NCBI RefSeq assembly: GCF_001905385.1 | Contig: NZ_LIPF01000005.1 | Span: 372,001-436,000, forward strand | DNA length: 64,000 nt | From: Streptomyces sp. CB02414 | GTDB taxonomy: Bacteria > Actinomycetota > Actinomycetes > Streptomycetales > Streptomycetaceae | Reading direction: 5' to 3' | Part shown: piece after piece, positions 17,136 through 25,733 of the stretch | How the letters are laid out: each line of letters begins with the position of its first letter | Numbering within the stretch: position 1 is the stretch's first letter | The notes under the pieces: model-generated | What the model saw: only the letters and a program-made list of their open reading frames with translations | Told to the model about the DNA's origin: nothing | Database searches by the model: none | Position numbers and translations under genes: made by a program

Positions 17136-17181
17136 TTGGCGCGCGCCTCGATCTCCGATAGGTTAGGTGAGCCTTACCTAA
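17136..17181 (+). promoter_or_regulatory. Promoter with DmdR/IdeR iron box
   Basis: TTGGCG (17136-17141) and TAGGTT (17159-17164) are 17 bp apart. The 19-bp box TTAGGTGAGCCTTACCTAA (17163-17181) overlaps the -10 element and covers the start site. It matches the actinobacterial DmdR1/IdeR/DtxR iron-box consensus almost perfectly. The downstream DUF2470 gene should therefore be derepressed under iron limitation. Confidence 0.88.
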
Positions 17182-17228
17182 TGAGGTGCTGGCTCACGTG
17201 ACGACTGAATTGACGACGGAGGTTGGGG

Positions 17229-17954
17229 ATGGGCGACAGCCACACCTGGACGGCCGCGCCTGCCGCTGCGGAACGGGCCCGCTCCGTGCTCGCCGCCGCC
17301 TGGTCCTGTGCGGTGACCGCGGAGGGCGGACGCGAGGAGTTCGTCGGCGCGCACGGTCTCGCCGACGACGGCCGGGTGACGCTGCACGTGCCCGAGGACA
17401 GTGCACTGCTCGCGGCGGCGATCTGCGCGCCCCGCGGAGAGCCGTCCGCCGTGCTGGAGTTCGCCGACGTGGCGCCCGTCCCAGTCCGGGGCCGGATCAG
17501 GGCACGGCTCTGGCTGGCCGGCTGGTTCGCCCTTCAGGACGGCCACTTGGCGTTCACGCCCACGCGCGTGGTGCTGCGGCAGCCGTCCGGTGCCGTGGTC
17601 GTCGACCTCGACGAGTTCGCCGCCGCCGCGCCCGACCCGCTGGCCCTGGCCGAGGCCCGGCTGCTGACCCATCTCGCCGACTGCCACGGTGACGCGGTGG
17701 AGCGGCTGACCCGGCTCGTCGACGTGGACAGCCTGCACGGCGCGGTCCGGGTGCGGCCCCTCGCCGTCGACCGGCACGGACTGACGCTGCGCATCGAACG
17801 CGTCCGCGCCCACGGCGACGTACGGCTGCCCTTCCACGCGCCCGCCGACGACGTCGCCCAGCTCACGGAGCGGATGCACGTACTGCTGTCCCAGGCGAGC
17901 GCCGCCTCCTGCCCCCGGCCCCTGCAACGGCAGCGCACCGACGGCGACGGCTGA
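17229..17954 (+). CDS. DUF2470 protein, iron-regulated
   Basis: The 241-residue protein shows a split-barrel, PNPOx/haem-utilisation-like pattern and a C-terminal DUF2470-type segment beginning around LLTHLADCHGDAVERLTRL. Proteins with this domain often accompany haem or siderophore functions. GGAGG lies six bases before the ATG at 17229. A perfect iron box covers its promoter, so it should be repressed by DmdR1 when iron is plentiful. No TonB-like, siderophore or haem-transport gene is adjacent, so the role in iron economy is inferred from the operator and the domain. Confidence 0.75.
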   Translation: MGDSHTWTAAPAAAERARSVLAAAWSCAVTAEGGREEFVGAHGLADDGRVTLHVPEDSALLAAAICAPRGEPSAVLEFADVAPVPVRGRIRARLWLAGWFALQDGHLAFTPTRVVLRQPSGAVVVDLDEFAAAAPDPLALAEARLLTHLADCHGDAVERLTRLVDVDSLHGAVRVRPLAVDRHGLTLRIERVRAHGDVRLPFHAPADDVAQLTERMHVLLSQASAASCPRPLQRQRTDGDG

Positions 17955-17997
17955 GACGAACGGCCGTCGTCGGGTGTTCTCAAGTCGTCGGGTGTTC

Positions 17998-19254
17998 TCA
18001 AGAGGAACGCCGCCCGGCGGCGCCGCGCCTCCGCTTCCGGAGCCGGGACCGCGCCCGGTCGCGCAGCCCGGTCAGCCGCGGCATGCGTTCGCGCTGCTCG
18101 CGGGTGTGCCGGTCCAGCTCCTCCAGGAGCCGGCGCGAACGGTGCTCGGTGTCCATCTCGTCGATGATGCGGTTGACCTCGGTCAGCACCGCGCCCTGCA
18201 ACTGCCACTGCCCCTGGTCGCGCCGGACCTCCTCCAGGAGCAGCCCGGCCAGTCTGTCGCGGGTGACCGCCGCCTGCCGCAGCTGGGCGGAGAGCCGTTC
18301 CTCGGCGGACTCGGCGTCATCGCTGACGCTGGTGGTGACCAGCACCGCGAAGCTGACCACCGCGTCGGCGATCTCGGACAGCAGCTGCTCGATGGCGGCG
18401 CCCGTCTCGGGCGGGAACAGCGGCTCGGGTTCCCGTTCCTTGGCGAGGTCGGTGAAGGTGCGGGCCAGGACTCGCATCACCACCGTGCAGATCTCCAGCG
18501 TGTCCAGGCCGGAACGCAGCACCACCCGGTGGAGCAGCCCCTCGCGTACGCGGGGGTTGAGCCGCAGACTGTCCTCGGCCTGCCGCAGGTCCTCGTCCAC
18601 CTCGCCGATGTCGTGGTCGAGACGGCGGGCCTCGTGCAGCCGGGCCGCCGCCTCGTGGTACGCCGTGCTGCCCGCGGCCTCCTCACCCATCCGCAGCATC
18701 AGCTGCCGCACCCGCCGGGCCAGCCCCTCGATCGACTCGCCCGCCTGCTCCACCCACACCGGGGGCGCGAGCACAAGGTTGAAGGCCAGGCCGACGATCG
18801 CCCCGATCAGCGTCTCCACCACCCGCGCCCACGCCAGGCTCCCGTGCGAGGTCACCCCCAGCACCAGCATCGCGCTGATCGCCACCTCGGCCACGAACTC
18901 GTGCGCCCGTACCAGGTGGCCGACGCCCAGCGCCGCCACGATCACCAGGGCCAGACTCCACCAGCTCAGTCCGACCAGCTGGCTGAAGAGAATGGCGACC
19001 AGGACGCCGGCCACCACGGCGTTCACCCGGCGGAAGCTCATCTTGAGCGTGGCGTACAGGGTGACCTGGACGACCAGCAGCGCGGTGAGCGGCGCGGTGA
19101 GCGGCGCCGCCGACTTGTCCGGGGTCAGGCGGACCGCGATCACATAGGCGATCGACGCGGCCGCCGCCGAGCGCAGCGCCTGCACGACCATGGGGTCCCT
19201 GAGCCACTTCACCCGCCGCAGGGCCGCCGCGGCCCTCTTGCGTACATCGCGCAT
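17998..19254 (-). CDS. FUSC/aromatic-acid-exporter-like membrane protein
   Basis: The 418-residue protein has an N-terminal block of about six hydrophobic helices (residues 20-165), followed by a long cytoplasmic helical region rich in Glu/Arg and a very basic C terminus. This is the half-size FUSC/ArAE architecture seen in putative efflux proteins for aromatic acids or cell-envelope compounds. I chose ATG 19254, with GAAGGGAA upstream, over a 28-residue extension. It is a single-gene unit; substrate and partners are unknown. A second FUSC protein occurs at 21727-22917. Confidence 0.75.
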   Translation of the reverse strand: MRDVRKRAAAALRRVKWLRDPMVVQALRSAAAASIAYVIAVRLTPDKSAAPLTAPLTALLVVQVTLYATLKMSFRRVNAVVAGVLVAILFSQLVGLSWWSLALVIVAALGVGHLVRAHEFVAEVAISAMLVLGVTSHGSLAWARVVETLIGAIVGLAFNLVLAPPVWVEQAGESIEGLARRVRQLMLRMGEEAAGSTAYHEAAARLHEARRLDHDIGEVDEDLRQAEDSLRLNPRVREGLLHRVVLRSGLDTLEICTVVMRVLARTFTDLAKEREPEPLFPPETGAAIEQLLSEIADAVVSFAVLVTTSVSDDAESAEERLSAQLRQAAVTRDRLAGLLLEEVRRDQGQWQLQGAVLTEVNRIIDEMDTEHRSRRLLEELDRHTREQRERMPRLTGLRDRARSRLRKRRRGAAGRRSS

Positions 19255-19368
19255 CCTCGGGCTGTTCCCTTCCCCAGGCGCCTCGAACGTATCCGGACAG
19301 GACGGTAACCGGACAAAGGGGGCGAACAGGGGTCTCACGCGCCGGGCGCCGCCACGCGTCCGTGATCG

Positions 19369-19863
19369 TCAGGCGATCACCTTGGCGAGGAAGGCGGACA
19401 GGTTGCCCATGGTCCGGGCGACCTGTTCCTCCAGGGTCAGGCTCTCCTCGAAGCGGGTGCCGCCCTCCGGCGCCTTCCGGCCCCGCAGATACAGGGAGCA
19501 GGCGAGGTCGGTGCACATGTACAGGCCGACCGAGTTGCCCTCTCGTCCCGCCGGGCCCGCCTTGCGTGCCGTCATCAGCGACACCCCGCCCCGCGGATGG
19601 GTCGTCAGGCACAGCGCGCACAGGCTGCGCTGGAAGAAGCCGCTCCGGCCCGGCTGGAAGCGCAGGGCGACGCCGGTGAGGCGCCCGTCGTGTTCGCCGA
19701 CCAGATAGCTGCGGTCGGGTGCTCCCGGGTCGCGCCAGCCCAGGAAGTCGAGGTGGTCCCAGGGGCGCTCGCCGAGATCGCGGGGGACCGTCAGGCGCTT
19801 GGCCTCGCCCTTGGAGCAGTTGATGAAGGAGTCGCGGATGTCCCGCTCGGTGAGGGGTTTCAT
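19369..19863 (-). CDS. FusB-like EF-G-binding/FBP zinc-finger domain protein
   Basis: The 164-residue protein matches the FBP C-terminal treble-clef zinc-finger family, which includes FusB/FusC proteins that bind EF-G and rescue ribosomes from fusidic acid. Candidate zinc ligands are Cys82/Cys85, His89, Cys117 and Cys122. The CxxxxC pair at 117-122 has the same spacing as I recall for FusB. GGAAG precedes the ATG. A 21-bp inverted repeat 37 bp upstream suggests specific repression. Whether it truly confers fusidic acid tolerance is inference. Confidence 0.72.
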   Translation of the reverse strand: MKPLTERDIRDSFINCSKGEAKRLTVPRDLGERPWDHLDFLGWRDPGAPDRSYLVGEHDGRLTGVALRFQPGRSGFFQRSLCALCLTTHPRGGVSLMTARKAGPAGREGNSVGLYMCTDLACSLYLRGRKAPEGGTRFEESLTLEEQVARTMGNLSAFLAKVIA

Positions 19864-19899
19864 GGATCTTCCCGTGCTTTCGGCGTTCTGGAGCAGTGG

Positions 19900-19920
19900 A
19901 AACCTAGGAGCCCTAGGTTT
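19900..19920. promoter_or_regulatory. 21-bp inverted repeat operator upstream of FBP gene
   Basis: AAACCTAGG (19900-19908) and CCTAGGTTT (19912-19920) form a perfect inverted repeat with a three-base spacer. A further CCTAGC follows in the same phase a few bases on. It sits 37 bp before the FBP start, where a repressor would block the promoter. No regulator gene is adjacent, so the binding protein is unknown. Confidence 0.62.
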
Positions 19921-20074
19921 ACGCCTAGCGTAGATAGCCGTGAGCGGGGCGTGCCAGTGATTTTGCAGCGGGCGCCGCGCGCCGGCGTTTCACGGACCGG
20001 GGCGGTGGTACCCGTCGGCGTTCGGACGGCCGGAACGGCCGGCGACCCGAAGGACAGCGGAAAGGGAGTGCGCA

Positions 20075-20365
20075 GTGGCCGACCACCGCCTCGAAGGACC
20101 GGGGGAGAACGGCGATCCCGTCCCGCGGGACATGCCGGACCAGCAGGCCGGGACCGGCGACGATCCGTGGGAGGCCGCCGCGCCCACCCGCGAGCAGAGG
20201 GAGCAGGGCCAGCGCCCCGAGGGCGACGAGGACGCCGACGACGACGCGACCGGCGACGGCGCCGACGTCCCCGACACGGACGAGGCCGGGACGGGCCGTC
20301 AGGGTGCCCCGCACTCGGGCGCCGTGCACCCGGAGCACCCGGTGCCCGACGAGTCCTCCGGCTGA
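20075..20365 (+). CDS. Small acidic hydrophilic protein of unknown function
   Basis: The 96-residue product is extremely rich in Asp, Glu, Gly and Pro, has no hydrophobic segment, and is probably disordered. GGGAG lies six bases before the GTG start, and the coding frame shows strong third-position GC bias, which supports a real gene. It converges on the epimerase gene. I do not recognise a family beyond the many short acidic proteins of Streptomyces. Confidence 0.6.
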   Translation: MADHRLEGPGENGDPVPRDMPDQQAGTGDDPWEAAAPTREQREQGQRPEGDEDADDDATGDGADVPDTDEAGTGRQGAPHSGAVHPEHPVPDESSG

Positions 20366-20398
20366 GGACCCGCCGGGCATTGGTCCGGGGGCGCTGTG

Positions 20399-21430
20399 TC
20401 AGCCGACCTTGCGCCCCCGCAACGGCTCCGTGGCCGCTCCCGCGCCCTCCTGGAAGCCCCGCAGGAACTCCTCCAGCACCTCGGTGGCCGTGTGCTCCGG
20501 ACGCCAGCCCAGCTCGGCCCGCGCCCGCGTGCAGTCCATCAACGGCAGCCGCAGCACCGCGTCGAACAGGTGCGGGGAGGCCGGCAGCAGATGCAGCCCC
20601 CACGCCGCCGCGATCGCCGAGCGGGCCGCGGTGCGCGGCAGCCGCACCGGGCGTACGCCGATCATCTCGCCCAGCAGTTCCGCGTCGACCGGAGGCTCGG
20701 CCGCGAGGTTGAAGGGACCCCGGGCGTCTTCGGAGCGCACCGCGAGCCGGTAGGCGTTCGCCGCGTCGTCGGTGTGCAGGGCCTGCACCCGCAGGCCGGG
20801 GACGTCCGGCAGGAAGGGCAGGAGCTCAGGCCGGGCCAGCGGACCGGGCAGGTACTTGCCGCCGAAGATCCGGCGCTGCTCGCTGGCCGACTCCCGCTTG
20901 AAGAGGAACGCCGGCCGCATCCGTACCACCCGGATCCCCGGGTGATCACGCTCGAAGGTGTCCAGAGCCCGTTCCAGATAGGCCTTCTCCCGGCAGTACG
21001 CGGCGTCGGGCCAGCCGTGCGTCGGCCACGACTCGTCCACCGCGCGGTCCTTCGGCCCCGGTGAATAGGCGCCCACCGAGGAGGCGTGCACCAGCGCCGG
21101 CACCCCGGCCGCGGCCACCGCCTCGAAGACCCGGATGGAGCCGAGCACGTTGGTGCGCCAGGTCGTCGCCGGGTCGTGCGTCGGCTGGAAGGCCCAGGCC
21201 AGATGCACCACGGCGTCGGCGCCGGCGAAGTGTCCGGTCAGGTCCGCCCGGTCCGAGGCCAGGTCCACCGCGGCCCACTCCGTCCTCGGGGGTGACCACT
21301 CGGGAATCCGCCGGGCCAGACCCAGTACGGAGGCCACCTCCGGATCCTCCGACAGCAGCCGTACGACGCTGGTGCCCACGTTGCCGGTGGCCCCCGTGAC
21401 CACGATCCTGGTGCCCGTTGCGCTGCTCAC
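20399..21430 (-). CDS. NAD-dependent epimerase/dehydratase family protein
   Basis: The 343-residue protein is an extended short-chain dehydrogenase. It has an N-terminal Rossmann motif TGATGNVG (about 11-18), a HASSVGAY segment and a catalytic YCREK (Tyr-x3-Lys). The C-terminal half is specialised for a nucleotide-sugar or similar substrate that cannot be named. GAGGAG precedes the GTG at 21430, which excludes a 53-residue in-frame extension. No sugar-biosynthesis genes are adjacent. Confidence 0.82.
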   Translation of the reverse strand: MSSATGTRIVVTGATGNVGTSVVRLLSEDPEVASVLGLARRIPEWSPPRTEWAAVDLASDRADLTGHFAGADAVVHLAWAFQPTHDPATTWRTNVLGSIRVFEAVAAAGVPALVHASSVGAYSPGPKDRAVDESWPTHGWPDAAYCREKAYLERALDTFERDHPGIRVVRMRPAFLFKRESASEQRRIFGGKYLPGPLARPELLPFLPDVPGLRVQALHTDDAANAYRLAVRSEDARGPFNLAAEPPVDAELLGEMIGVRPVRLPRTAARSAIAAAWGLHLLPASPHLFDAVLRLPLMDCTRARAELGWRPEHTATEVLEEFLRGFQEGAGAATEPLRGRKVG

Positions 21431-21506
21431 CTTGCGCTCCTCTCGGCGACTCGCCCCTGCGGACGTCACCGGGTACCCGCCTCTTCGGCCGGGCACGCAA
21501 GAAGAA

Positions 21507-21540
21507 GCCCCGACCGCGACGGGGGAATCACGGTCGGGGC
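21507..21540 (-). terminator. Strong hairpin with T-rich tail, likely terminator or attenuator
   Basis: On the minus strand GCCCCGACCG pairs perfectly with CGGTCGGGGC around a 14-base loop, and TTCTTCTT follows directly. It lies 186 bp after the stop of the FUSC gene (21727-22917) and 76 bp before the GTG of the epimerase gene. It therefore ends the FUSC transcript or attenuates the epimerase leader. A second, weaker stem CCACAGGG/CCCTGTGG lies between 21586 and 21620. Confidence 0.6.
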
Positions 21541-21726
21541 GGTCCGAGGTGGATACGGATGGCGGTCGCCTCTCGGCGAAAGGCTCCACAGGGCTTCAGC
21601 CGAACGATCGTCCCTGTGGGCGATAGGTGAGGCCCGGGGACACTGTCCCATCCGTACCCACGCCCTCTTCAACGGAGCGGGGCCTGCCGGTGTTCCACCG
21701 TCTGTCACGTTTTGAGGTGATGTGCA

Positions 21727-22917
21727 TCACCGTGACTGGGGCGCGGGGACGATCTCGGCCCACAGGTTCTCGGCCTGCAGCAGCAGCGTGCCGAGCACCG
21801 CCGTCCGTGCCGCTCCCTGCCCGGCGTGTTCCTGCAGGCCCTCCTGCAGCCGCCGGTGCAGCTCCTCCATCGTCTCCTCCGTCGCCTCCCGCGGGCGCGG
21901 ATCGGCGGCCTCGCCCAGCATCCGGTCGGCCTCCGCATGGCAGGAGTCGCCGATCAGTCCGAGCAGGCGGGCGTACAGGTCCAGCACCGGGCCCTCGGGC
22001 GGGGCCGGTGTCCGGTTCTCGTCGGCGGCCACGGCCAGCGTCCGGGTCAGTGCCGTGATGTTCCCGGTGACCCGGCTCCAGCGCTGGTCCTCCTCCTCGG
22101 GCGGTACCGCGGTCGGCGGGCGGTGCAGGGCGCGCAGCGGGCGGGAGGTCAGGCGCAGGCTCTCCCGGCTCCATGACCGGGCCGACTCCAGCGCCTCCAG
22201 CCGCCGCTGCAGCCGCGCGGCCTCGCTCGACCAGCCGGCCGCGCTCTGCGCGTCCCACTCGGACTCCCGCAGGTCGTCGGCCACGGTGTGCAGGACGTCG
22301 CCCGCCTCCCGGGCCAGCCCGGCGAGGTTCTCCCGTACGTCGCGCAGGTGGATCGGCGGCAGGACGAACGCGTTGACCGCGACGCCGATCACCGCGCCGA
22401 GCGCCGCCTGGCCCACCCGGTGCCCGACCGCCGACGCGGAGACCGCCGTGCCGGAGGCCAGCACGAACACCGCGGTGGTGGCCGTGTAGACGCCCTGTCC
22501 GCCGAAGCGGGACCAGTTCGAGATCAGCATCAGCACCGGCAGGGACAGCGCCAGTGCCCCCGTGGTGTCGTCCATGACGGCCTGCGCCCCCGACGCCACC
22601 AGGGCCCCGGCGCAGATCGCCGCGAACTGCTGACCGGCCTGCCGCACCGAGCTGTAGACGGTGGCCTGCACGAGGACCAGCGCCACCCAGGGGGCCATCA
22701 GCGCCATCGGATCGCCCAGCCAGACGCCGGCCACGGCCCAGGCGATCAGCGCGGCGCCGGCGGCCTTCAGGGACTGCACGACCAGGTCGCGTTCCCGGCC
22801 GGGCCCCTGCCAGGCGGCCCGGACCGCCCGCCCGACGGCACAGGCCTCCCACCACACCGCGGCCAGCGGCCGCCGCCCCCGGAACATTTCGCGGACGGTA
22901 CGTGTCACACCGGTCAT
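21727..22917 (-). CDS. FUSC-family membrane protein
   Basis: The 396-residue protein has about six transmembrane helices in residues 45-175, then a soluble helical domain containing several Arg/Glu-rich amphipathic segments. It resembles the protein at 17998-19254 in layout but not closely in sequence. The family is associated with export of aromatic acids or envelope components. The 3' end overlaps the near-palindrome GTGATGTGCATCAC (21716-21729). It runs in the same direction as the HAD gene upstream and may be co-transcribed with it. Confidence 0.72.
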   Translation of the reverse strand: MTGVTRTVREMFRGRRPLAAVWWEACAVGRAVRAAWQGPGRERDLVVQSLKAAGAALIAWAVAGVWLGDPMALMAPWVALVLVQATVYSSVRQAGQQFAAICAGALVASGAQAVMDDTTGALALSLPVLMLISNWSRFGGQGVYTATTAVFVLASGTAVSASAVGHRVGQAALGAVIGVAVNAFVLPPIHLRDVRENLAGLAREAGDVLHTVADDLRESEWDAQSAAGWSSEAARLQRRLEALESARSWSRESLRLTSRPLRALHRPPTAVPPEEEDQRWSRVTGNITALTRTLAVAADENRTPAPPEGPVLDLYARLLGLIGDSCHAEADRMLGEAADPRPREATEETMEELHRRLQEGLQEHAGQGAARTAVLGTLLLQAENLWAEIVPAPQSR

Positions 22918-22978
22918 GCGGCGCCGGTCATCCGCTCGACCGGACGGCGCGTCCCGGGGCGGGGTACAGCACGGTGGC

Positions 22979-23635
22979 TCATGCGAACGGGCTCTCCTTC
23001 AGCGAGGCCAGCAGGTCGGCCGGGCCGGCGTAGACCGCGTCGGCGCCCGCCTCCTCCAGGTCGGCGCGGGGCAGCCCGCCGCACAGCACGCCCACGCAGC
23101 GCACCCCGGCCCTGCTGCCCGCGCGCATGTCCCAGACGGTGTCGCCGACGAACACGGCCCGCTCCGCCGGTACCCCGGCCAGTTCCAGGGCGTGCTCCAC
23201 CGGCTCGGGCGCCGGCTTCCCGGCCGCCACGTCGTCCGCACTGGCGGTGGCGGCGATGGCGTCGTCCGCGTCGATCGCCCGCCGCAGGGCGCCCAGCTCC
23301 GCGCCGCCCGCCGACGTGGCGAGGACCACCTTCCAGCCGGCGTGGGCCAGGCGCCGCAGCAGCTCCCCGGCGTCCGGCAGCGCCGGCAGGCGGTCGAAGT
23401 ACTGCCCGTACAGCGCCTTGTGGGCGGCGCTCAGCTGCGCGTCCTGGTCCGTGTCCCGGTCCTCGCCCAGCAGATGTCCGATCAGGTCGGTGGAGGCGAG
23501 CCCCACGGCCCGGTGGACCGCGTGCATCGGCACCCGGTGGCCCGCCTGCCGGAACGCCTCCCACCAGGTCGTCACATGCAGGTGATTGGTGTCGACGAGG
23601 GTCCCGTCGACGTCGAACACGGCTGCCCGTTCCAT
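22979..23635 (-). CDS. HAD-superfamily phosphatase
   Basis: The 218-residue protein carries the four HAD motifs. DVDGT (8-12) holds the nucleophile Asp, a Thr/Ser lies in ATSAGG, Lys lies in GKPAPEP, and the metal-binding acids lie in GDTVWD. A helical cap follows motif I, as in phosphoglycolate or beta-phosphoglucomutase-type enzymes. GGAAGG precedes the ATG. Substrate is not predictable; likely small phosphorylated metabolites in the cytoplasm. Confidence 0.82.
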   Translation of the reverse strand: MERAAVFDVDGTLVDTNHLHVTTWWEAFRQAGHRVPMHAVHRAVGLASTDLIGHLLGEDRDTDQDAQLSAAHKALYGQYFDRLPALPDAGELLRRLAHAGWKVVLATSAGGAELGALRRAIDADDAIAATASADDVAAGKPAPEPVEHALELAGVPAERAVFVGDTVWDMRAGSRAGVRCVGVLCGGLPRADLEEAGADAVYAGPADLLASLKESPFA

Positions 23636-23680
23636 GCACCGTTCCCTTCCTGGTCCGTGGCTCGGCCGGCGGGTACCACG

Positions 23681-24712
23681 TCAGCCGCCCGCCACTCCGG
23701 ACGGAACGCGGCCCTCACGGGTCCAGTCGAGCAGGTCGTCCAGCGGCCACGTGGTGACCACCCGCTCCGGGGACACCCCGCACTCCTCGGCCCGGGCGCA
23801 CCCGTGGATCTGCCAGTCCAGCTGGCCGGGCGCGTGGGCATCGGTGTCGACGGAGAACAGCACCCCCGCGTCCACGGCCCGGCGCAGCAGCCGGCGCGGC
23901 GGGTCGAGCCGCTCCGGCCGGCTGTTGATCTCCACGGCGGTGCCGGACTCGGCACAGGCGGCGAAGACCTCGTCCGCGTCGAACTCCGACTCCGGCCGCC
24001 CCCGGCCGGTCAGCAGCCGCCCGGTGCAGTGCCCCAGGACGTCCGCGTGCGGATCGCGTACGGCCCGCACCATGCGGCGCGTCATCGCGCGGGCGTCCAT
24101 CCGCAGCTTGGAGTGGACCGACACCACGACGACGTCGAGGCACTCCAGCAGCTCCGGTTCCTGGTCCAGCGATCCGTCGTCGAGGATGTCGCACTCGATG
24201 CCCGTCAGCAGCCGGAACGGCGCCCAGGACTCGTTGAGCTCCGCCACCACGTCCAGCTGCTCGCGCAGCCGCTCGGGCGACAGACCGCGCGCCACCGTCA
24301 GCCGCGGCGAGTGGTCGGTCAGCGCCGCCCACTCGTGCCCGAGCGCCGCCGCGGCCCGCCCCATCTCCTCGATCGGGCTGCCGCCGTCCGACCAGTCGGA
24401 GTGCAGGTGGCAGTCCCCGCGCAGCAGCTCCCGCAGCCGTTCACCGCCCTCGGCGAGCGGCGCGTCCGCCTCGCCCTCCAGCTTCTCCAGGTATCCGGGC
24501 ACCTGCCCGGCCAGCGCCTCGCGCGCCACCTGCGCCGTCTTGGGCCCGACACCCTTCAGCGACTCCAGCGACCCGGCCCGCTCGCGCAGCTCGGCGGCGG
24601 GCAGCCCGGCGAGCACCCGGGCCGCGGTGCGGAAGGCGCGGACGCGGTACGTCGGTGCCTGGGTCCGCTCCAGAAGGAACGCGATGCGCTCCAGCGCCTC
24701 GACGGGCTCCAT
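23681..24712 (-). CDS. PHP phosphoesterase with helix-hairpin-helix, PolX-like without polymerase
   Basis: The 343-residue protein starts with a helix-hairpin-helix module (LKGVGPKTA, 52-60) and then a complete PHP domain. The PHP motifs are CHLHSDWSDG (101-110), TDHSP, GIECD, VSVHSK, LGHCTG, EINSRPERLDP and DTDAHA, which supply the full set of His/Asp/Glu metal ligands. Bacterial PolX has the same HhH and PHP modules but joined to a polymerase-beta core, which is absent here. It probably hydrolyses phosphoesters in DNA or nucleotides. I chose ATG 24712 behind GGAGGAGGAGG. Confidence 0.8.
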   Translation of the reverse strand: MEPVEALERIAFLLERTQAPTYRVRAFRTAARVLAGLPAAELRERAGSLESLKGVGPKTAQVAREALAGQVPGYLEKLEGEADAPLAEGGERLRELLRGDCHLHSDWSDGGSPIEEMGRAAAALGHEWAALTDHSPRLTVARGLSPERLREQLDVVAELNESWAPFRLLTGIECDILDDGSLDQEPELLECLDVVVVSVHSKLRMDARAMTRRMVRAVRDPHADVLGHCTGRLLTGRGRPESEFDADEVFAACAESGTAVEINSRPERLDPPRRLLRRAVDAGVLFSVDTDAHAPGQLDWQIHGCARAEECGVSPERVVTTWPLDDLLDWTREGRVPSGVAGG

Positions 24713-24886
24713 CGCCACCTCCTCCTCCGGCACGTCCAGGGTTCCCCAGCGCACGGGGGACCGCACCACGGGCCGGGCGGTTAGTGCGCGCCGCGTCCGG
24801 GTACTGCGACGCCCCGTGCCCCGTCGCCCGCCTCAGGGCCGTGGCGCGGGGCGCAGTGCCCGAGGAGTGCGTACGAGGAGGCCGTC

Positions 24887-25696
24887 ATGCCCAGCCCCAG
24901 CCCGTCCGCCGCCAAGGTGGCCGTGATCACCGGCTCCGACTCCGGCATCGGCCGCGCCACCGCCGTACGCCTGGCCGAGGCGGGCATGGACGTCGGCATC
25001 ACCTGGCACACCGACCAGGAGGGCGCCGAACGGACCGCCGACGAGGTGCGGGCCCTGGGCCGCCGGGCCGAGACCGCCAGGGTGGACCTGACCCGGCTGC
25101 CCGGGGCCGCGGAGACCGTCGCCGGGCTGTGCGACCGGCTCGGCCGCGTCGACGTCCTGGTCAACAACGCCGGCACGGGCACCGCCACCCCCTTCCTCGA
25201 CCTGGGACTGGACGATCTGCGGCACGTCCTGGACGTGGACCTCGCCGGCCCGTTCCTGTGCGGCCAGATGGCGGCGCGGCGCATGATCGAGCAGGGCGGG
25301 GGCGGCCGGATCGTCAACGTGACCTCCGTCCACGAACACCAGCCCCGGGTGGGCGCGGCCCCGTACTGCGCGGCCAAGGGCGGCCTCGGCCTGCTCACCC
25401 AGGTCATGGCGATCGAGCTGGCCGAGCACGGCATCACCGTCAACGCGGTCGCCCCCGGTGAGATCGCCACGCCCATGACCGGCCAGGAGGACACCGACCC
25501 GCACACCGAGCGCCGCCCCGGTGTGCCCCTGGGCAGGCCCGGCGACGCCCGCGAGGTGGCCGCGGTGATCGCCTTCCTCGCCGGCCCCGACGCCTCCTAC
25601 GTCACGGGCGCGTCCTGGAGCGTGGACGGCGGCATGCTCCGGATGGGCCCGATGGCCGGGTCCCATCTGAGCGGCGACGACTGGCGACGTCCGTGA
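24887..25696 (+). CDS. SDR-family oxidoreductase
   Basis: The 269-residue protein is a classical short-chain dehydrogenase. It has the cofactor motif TGSDSGIG (15-22), NNAG (about 90-93), the catalytic Ser in NVTSVHE and Tyr-x3-Lys in YCAAK. A C-terminal SVDGG precedes a short extension. GAGG precedes the ATG. Family relatives annotated as glucose dehydrogenase-like or acyl-carrier-protein reductases exist, but the substrate is not evident. It is a single gene divergent from the PHP gene. Confidence 0.82.
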   Translation: MPSPSPSAAKVAVITGSDSGIGRATAVRLAEAGMDVGITWHTDQEGAERTADEVRALGRRAETARVDLTRLPGAAETVAGLCDRLGRVDVLVNNAGTGTATPFLDLGLDDLRHVLDVDLAGPFLCGQMAARRMIEQGGGGRIVNVTSVHEHQPRVGAAPYCAAKGGLGLLTQVMAIELAEHGITVNAVAPGEIATPMTGQEDTDPHTERRPGVPLGRPGDAREVAAVIAFLAGPDASYVTGASWSVDGGMLRMGPMAGSHLSGDDWRRP

Positions 25697-25733
25697 CCCC
25701 GCGCCGCCGCGCGTTGCGGCCTACCCTCGATGC

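Noticed and set aside
21716..21729. GTGATGTGCATCAC as a CRP-like operator
   Set aside because: It overlaps the stop codon of the FUSC gene, lacks the CRP spacing, and has no promoter next to it.
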